Source: JAWKWH01 sp963669415 (lineage in GTDB: Bacteria > Pseudomonadota > Alphaproteobacteria > Rhizobiales > Rhizobiaceae). From it: a DNA stretch of 64,000 bases. A program made the position numbers and the translations under genes. The notes beneath the pieces are model-generated. The model had not been told where the DNA came from. It searched no databases and was given only the letters and a program-made list of their open reading frames with translations. The stretch covers positions 1,364,001-1,428,000 of the forward strand of contig CAXXPS010000002.1 of the NCBI GenBank assembly GCA_963669415.2, in the 5' to 3' direction. This document shows, piece by piece, positions 61,830-64,000 of this stretch (the stretch's first letter is position 1; each line of letters starts with the position of its first letter).

Positions 61830-62855
61830 ATGCAGATTACCACGGTTGGCGTAGACCTCGCCAAGAACGTTTTTCAGGTGCATGGCATTTATGACGATGG
61901 GTCGGTTGCTTTCAACAAGCCACTGCGGCGAGGCCAGATGCTTGCCTTCTTTGCGAAGCTTGATCCCTGTTTGATCGGTATTGAAGCCTGTGGTTCGAGC
62001 CATCATTGGGCGCGAGAACTGACGATGCTGGGTCATGATGTGAAACTCATGCCGGCAGGCTACGTCAAAGCCTATGTGAAGCGTGGTAAGTCGGACGCAG
62101 CTGATGCAGCGGCGATCTGCGAGGCGGTGACGCGACCGAGCATGCGCTTTGTGACCATCAAGTCAGAGGAGCAGCAGGCGGTTTTGAGCTTGCACCGGGT
62201 TCGTCAGGCACTGATCAGCCAGCGAACACAATTGGCAAACATGATCCGTGGCCTGCTTGCAGAGTTTGGCATCACGCTTCCAAGAGGGGTCGATCACCTT
62301 CGCCATTTTGCCCATGAGATGCAGGCCGGCGAACTATTGGACATTCCGGAGATGGCAGAAGATGTTGTTGCACTGCTGTGCGATCAACTTATCGACCTTG
62401 ATCGACGCATCGACCGTTTGGACAAAACGATCCTCGAACAATCCAGGAAGGATGAGCGCGTTGAGCTGCTGCAGACCATTCCAGGCATCGGTCCAGTCAC
62501 AGCCTCTGCCATTGTGGCGACCATCGGTAGCGGTCGACAGTTTAGAAGTGCCCGCGATTTTGCCGCCTGGATCGGCCTGACGCCACTCAACAAATCAAGT
62601 GGCGGGAAAGAGGCCTTGGGCCGCATCAGCCGCATGGGCGATCGCTATCTGCGCAAGCTCCTGGTCAACGGCATGGCTAGTCGTGTTCGTTACGCCAAAA
62701 GCAAGCCCGACAGAGCTGATCCTTGGCTGCAAAACCTGCTTGAGCGCAAACCAGCCAAACTCGCAGCTGTGGCAATGGCCAACAAGACGGCGCGGATTGC
62801 ATGGGCTGTACTGACCAATGGCGAACCATACAGGGAGGCTGAAACCACTCGATAG
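61830..62855 (+). CDS. IS110-family DEDD transposase, copy 2
   Basis: A 341-residue DEDD transposase identical to copy 1 except Gln instead of Arg at residue 2. All catalytic motifs (VGVDLAKNVFQ, GIEACGSSHH, KSDAADAA, PLNKSSGGKEA) are intact, so it is predicted to be functional. Confidence 0.96.
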   Translation: MQITTVGVDLAKNVFQVHGIYDDGSVAFNKPLRRGQMLAFFAKLDPCLIGIEACGSSHHWARELTMLGHDVKLMPAGYVKAYVKRGKSDAADAAAICEAVTRPSMRFVTIKSEEQQAVLSLHRVRQALISQRTQLANMIRGLLAEFGITLPRGVDHLRHFAHEMQAGELLDIPEMAEDVVALLCDQLIDLDRRIDRLDKTILEQSRKDERVELLQTIPGIGPVTASAIVATIGSGRQFRSARDFAAWIGLTPLNKSSGGKEALGRISRMGDRYLRKLLVNGMASRVRYAKSKPDRADPWLQNLLERKPAKLAAVAMANKTARIAWAVLTNGEPYREAETTR

Positions 62856-63098
62856 GAAATGACCAAATTGCAAGAACGTATGAAGTGATGAGAATCCGGG
62901 CCAGCCGGAGAGCCAAGACACCCCGGTAATGTCTGAGGACACAAATAGTTCGCAAAGCGGAATGGGACTTGGTTCACGGAAACCATCAGGGCTAGCAGAC
63001 AAACTCTGCATCAACAGGCCGGACACAGGACCGTATCTGACCCAGGAACTTTGTCACAACAAAAGTCTTGCAAATACGGAGCCATCCACACAAGACAT
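62856..63098 (+). ncRNA. Putative guide (bridge/seek) RNA region of IS copy 2
   Basis: Counterpart of 52228-52470. The target-like hairpin reads GTTCGCAAAGCGGA (62948-62961), one base different from copy 1. Two further changes lie at 62926 and 62993. RNA boundaries are not defined. Confidence 0.5.
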
Positions 63099-63540
63099 TA
63101 CGGCGTTGGGTTTCAACGTCTGCAGGGTGGACTAAGCGGACTAGTGCACCAACTTCTTCCGACTGCATATTTGGGCGGGGAGCGAACTTTGGCCGCGCCC
63201 TACGCCATCGACGCTGCTGTCCAGAAGCTTTCCTCTGGAGGGGAATATTGATTAGGACGCTTTACGATTTGAAACCTGAATTCGATCCCCTGTAGTCGCT
63301 TTGCGAGCAGTACCGATGGATATCTCAGTCGGTATCCCGGTTTTGGGTAATGTGTGAGATTTAGTGGGGATAGAGCATCAAACGCAGGTTTTGATTCACT
63401 ATCCCAGCTTCTCAGGCTTTCGGGGTATGGATGGGTATTGTTTACGGGTCTTATACCTTCAACGTATGATCGGTTTTTGGCGCAGAAAATAGGTACAAAG
63501 TGCGCGATAGCGCCAGACGAATTAAGTTTGAGGAACCGGA
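63099..63540. other. Remnant REP half-repeat and AT-rich gene-free gap
   Basis: ACGGCGTTGGGTTTCAACGT then CTGCAGGGTGGAC (63099-63134) is a diverged right half of the target repeat. The following 400 bases have no credible gene; composition becomes AT-richer toward 63500. A GAGGAACCGGA ribosome site ends the gap. Confidence 0.4.
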
Positions 63541-64000
63541 ATGTCCCGTCTATTGAGCATGTTGTTGGTCAGCTGCATCAGCGTAGCTTTGTTTTCTCAT
63601 GTGGATCACGCAATATCTGGCGAATGGACGCAACTACCGCCCGCTGATGAATTCTCGAAAGATTGCAATTTTGAATTTAGCGGAAAAATTCAGCGCGGTG
63701 ATTTAGTTAATCAGTTGGACAATCCCGGCTGGGTAAAAAGCTATGTAGAAAGTAACAAAAACAGAATTTGCTTAAATAGTCCCGGTGGTAATTTGGGTGA
63801 GGTACTGCGGTTCATCCGAGAAGTAGAGAAAATTGATGAGACTGAAGGATTTGTTATTGCGACCAAGGTTAAAAAGGGTGATGTGTGTCTCTCATCATGC
63901 GCCATTCTTTTTATGTTCGGCCAATCGATTGCCAGAGGCGACCCTTATCCTGATCGCATTTTGGAACCAGGCGCAAAACTCGGATTCCATACACCATTTA
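63541..64000 (+). CDS. Exported ClpP/crotonase-fold-like protein, 3' part outside the window
   Basis: From ATG 63541 the frame stays open for 153 codons to the right edge. The start MSRLLSMLLVSCISVALFSH is a signal peptide, with mature protein near ISGEWTQLPP. Then come RICLNSPGGNLGEVLRFIRE and KKGDVCLSSCAILFMFG, which resemble the NSPGG oxyanion region and the CxSSCA active-site segment of ClpP-fold periplasmic proteins, and LGFHTPF at the edge. A serine-protease-like active site is inferred, not proven. GAGGA before the ATG supports the start. The gene is visibly AT-richer than the neighbours, suggesting separate origin. Confidence 0.65.
   Translation, partial: MSRLLSMLLVSCISVALFSHVDHAISGEWTQLPPADEFSKDCNFEFSGKIQRGDLVNQLDNPGWVKSYVESNKNRICLNSPGGNLGEVLRFIREVEKIDETEGFVIATKVKKGDVCLSSCAILFMFGQSIARGDPYPDRILEPGAKLGFHTPF

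Larger units (their letters stand above)
61752..63098 (+). mobile_element. IS110-family (IS1111-like) insertion sequence, copy 2
   Basis: Same length, orientation and structure as copy 1; the offset is 10628 bp throughout. I find four differences: G/A in codon 2 of the transposase and three in the 3' non-coding end (62926, 62950 and 62993). The high identity points to recent transposition or gene conversion. Inverted repeats are intact, so it may be active. Confidence 0.88.

Overview
The window looks like chromosome of an alphaproteobacterium, most likely order Hyphomicrobiales (Rhizobiales-type). The evidence is the set of family types: a long ScfR-type XRE regulator beside a 429-residue isocitrate lyase, DUF3422 and DUF937 proteins, a Tim44-like protein, FxsA, an alphaproteobacterial-type GshA, smo/mtlK polyol genes, and a serine-recombinase/DUF2924/DUF3489 module. 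No rRNA gene or species marker is present, so I do not name a genus.

Bases 1-41000 are mostly core metabolism and housekeeping. In order: an Fe-S protein cut by the left edge; a SET-domain protein; a ScfR regulator coupled to a small membrane protein and facing aceA across five TTTACAA repeats; a receiver-like protein and a metallophosphoesterase; DUF937; gshA; rsmE; a PPP phosphatase; lldD; DUF3422; glcDEF; a Smr/mltA/Tim44 block; fxsA; ubiE-ubiB. From 25 to 40 kb the genes centre on nucleosides: add, upp, then a minus-strand operon (ABC importer ATPase and two permeases, cdd, deoC, a two-domain ALDH16-type aldehyde dehydrogenase, deoA) with its BMP-type binding protein encoded separately. 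The genes suggest import of nucleosides, deamination, phosphorolysis, cleavage of deoxyribose-5-phosphate and oxidation of the resulting acetaldehyde. aceA, lldD and glcDEF deal with related C2/C3 acids.

A miniature inverted-repeat element occurs here as one complete 270-bp copy (28388-28657) and two partial copies (15051 and 26087). At all three places the element's terminal TAG is the stop codon of a neighbouring gene.

From tRNA-Ser(GGA) at 41260 to the right edge the window looks accessory: a large serine recombinase with DUF2924 and DUF3489, a nucleoside deaminase with a divergent LysR regulator, a TctCBA transporter with a MarR regulator, a small tyrosine recombinase, and two nearly identical 1347-bp IS110-family (IS1111-like) elements in direct orientation. 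These two copies bracket a complete polyol operon (smoEFGK, smoS, mtlK, a LacI regulator and fructokinase) that has two matching LacI-type palindromic operators. Both IS copies interrupt a REP-like repeat that is found uninterrupted at 44215-44311. Their 3' non-coding ends hold a hairpin resembling that target, which fits a guide-RNA-directed IS. The window ends inside an exported ClpP-fold-like protein gene.
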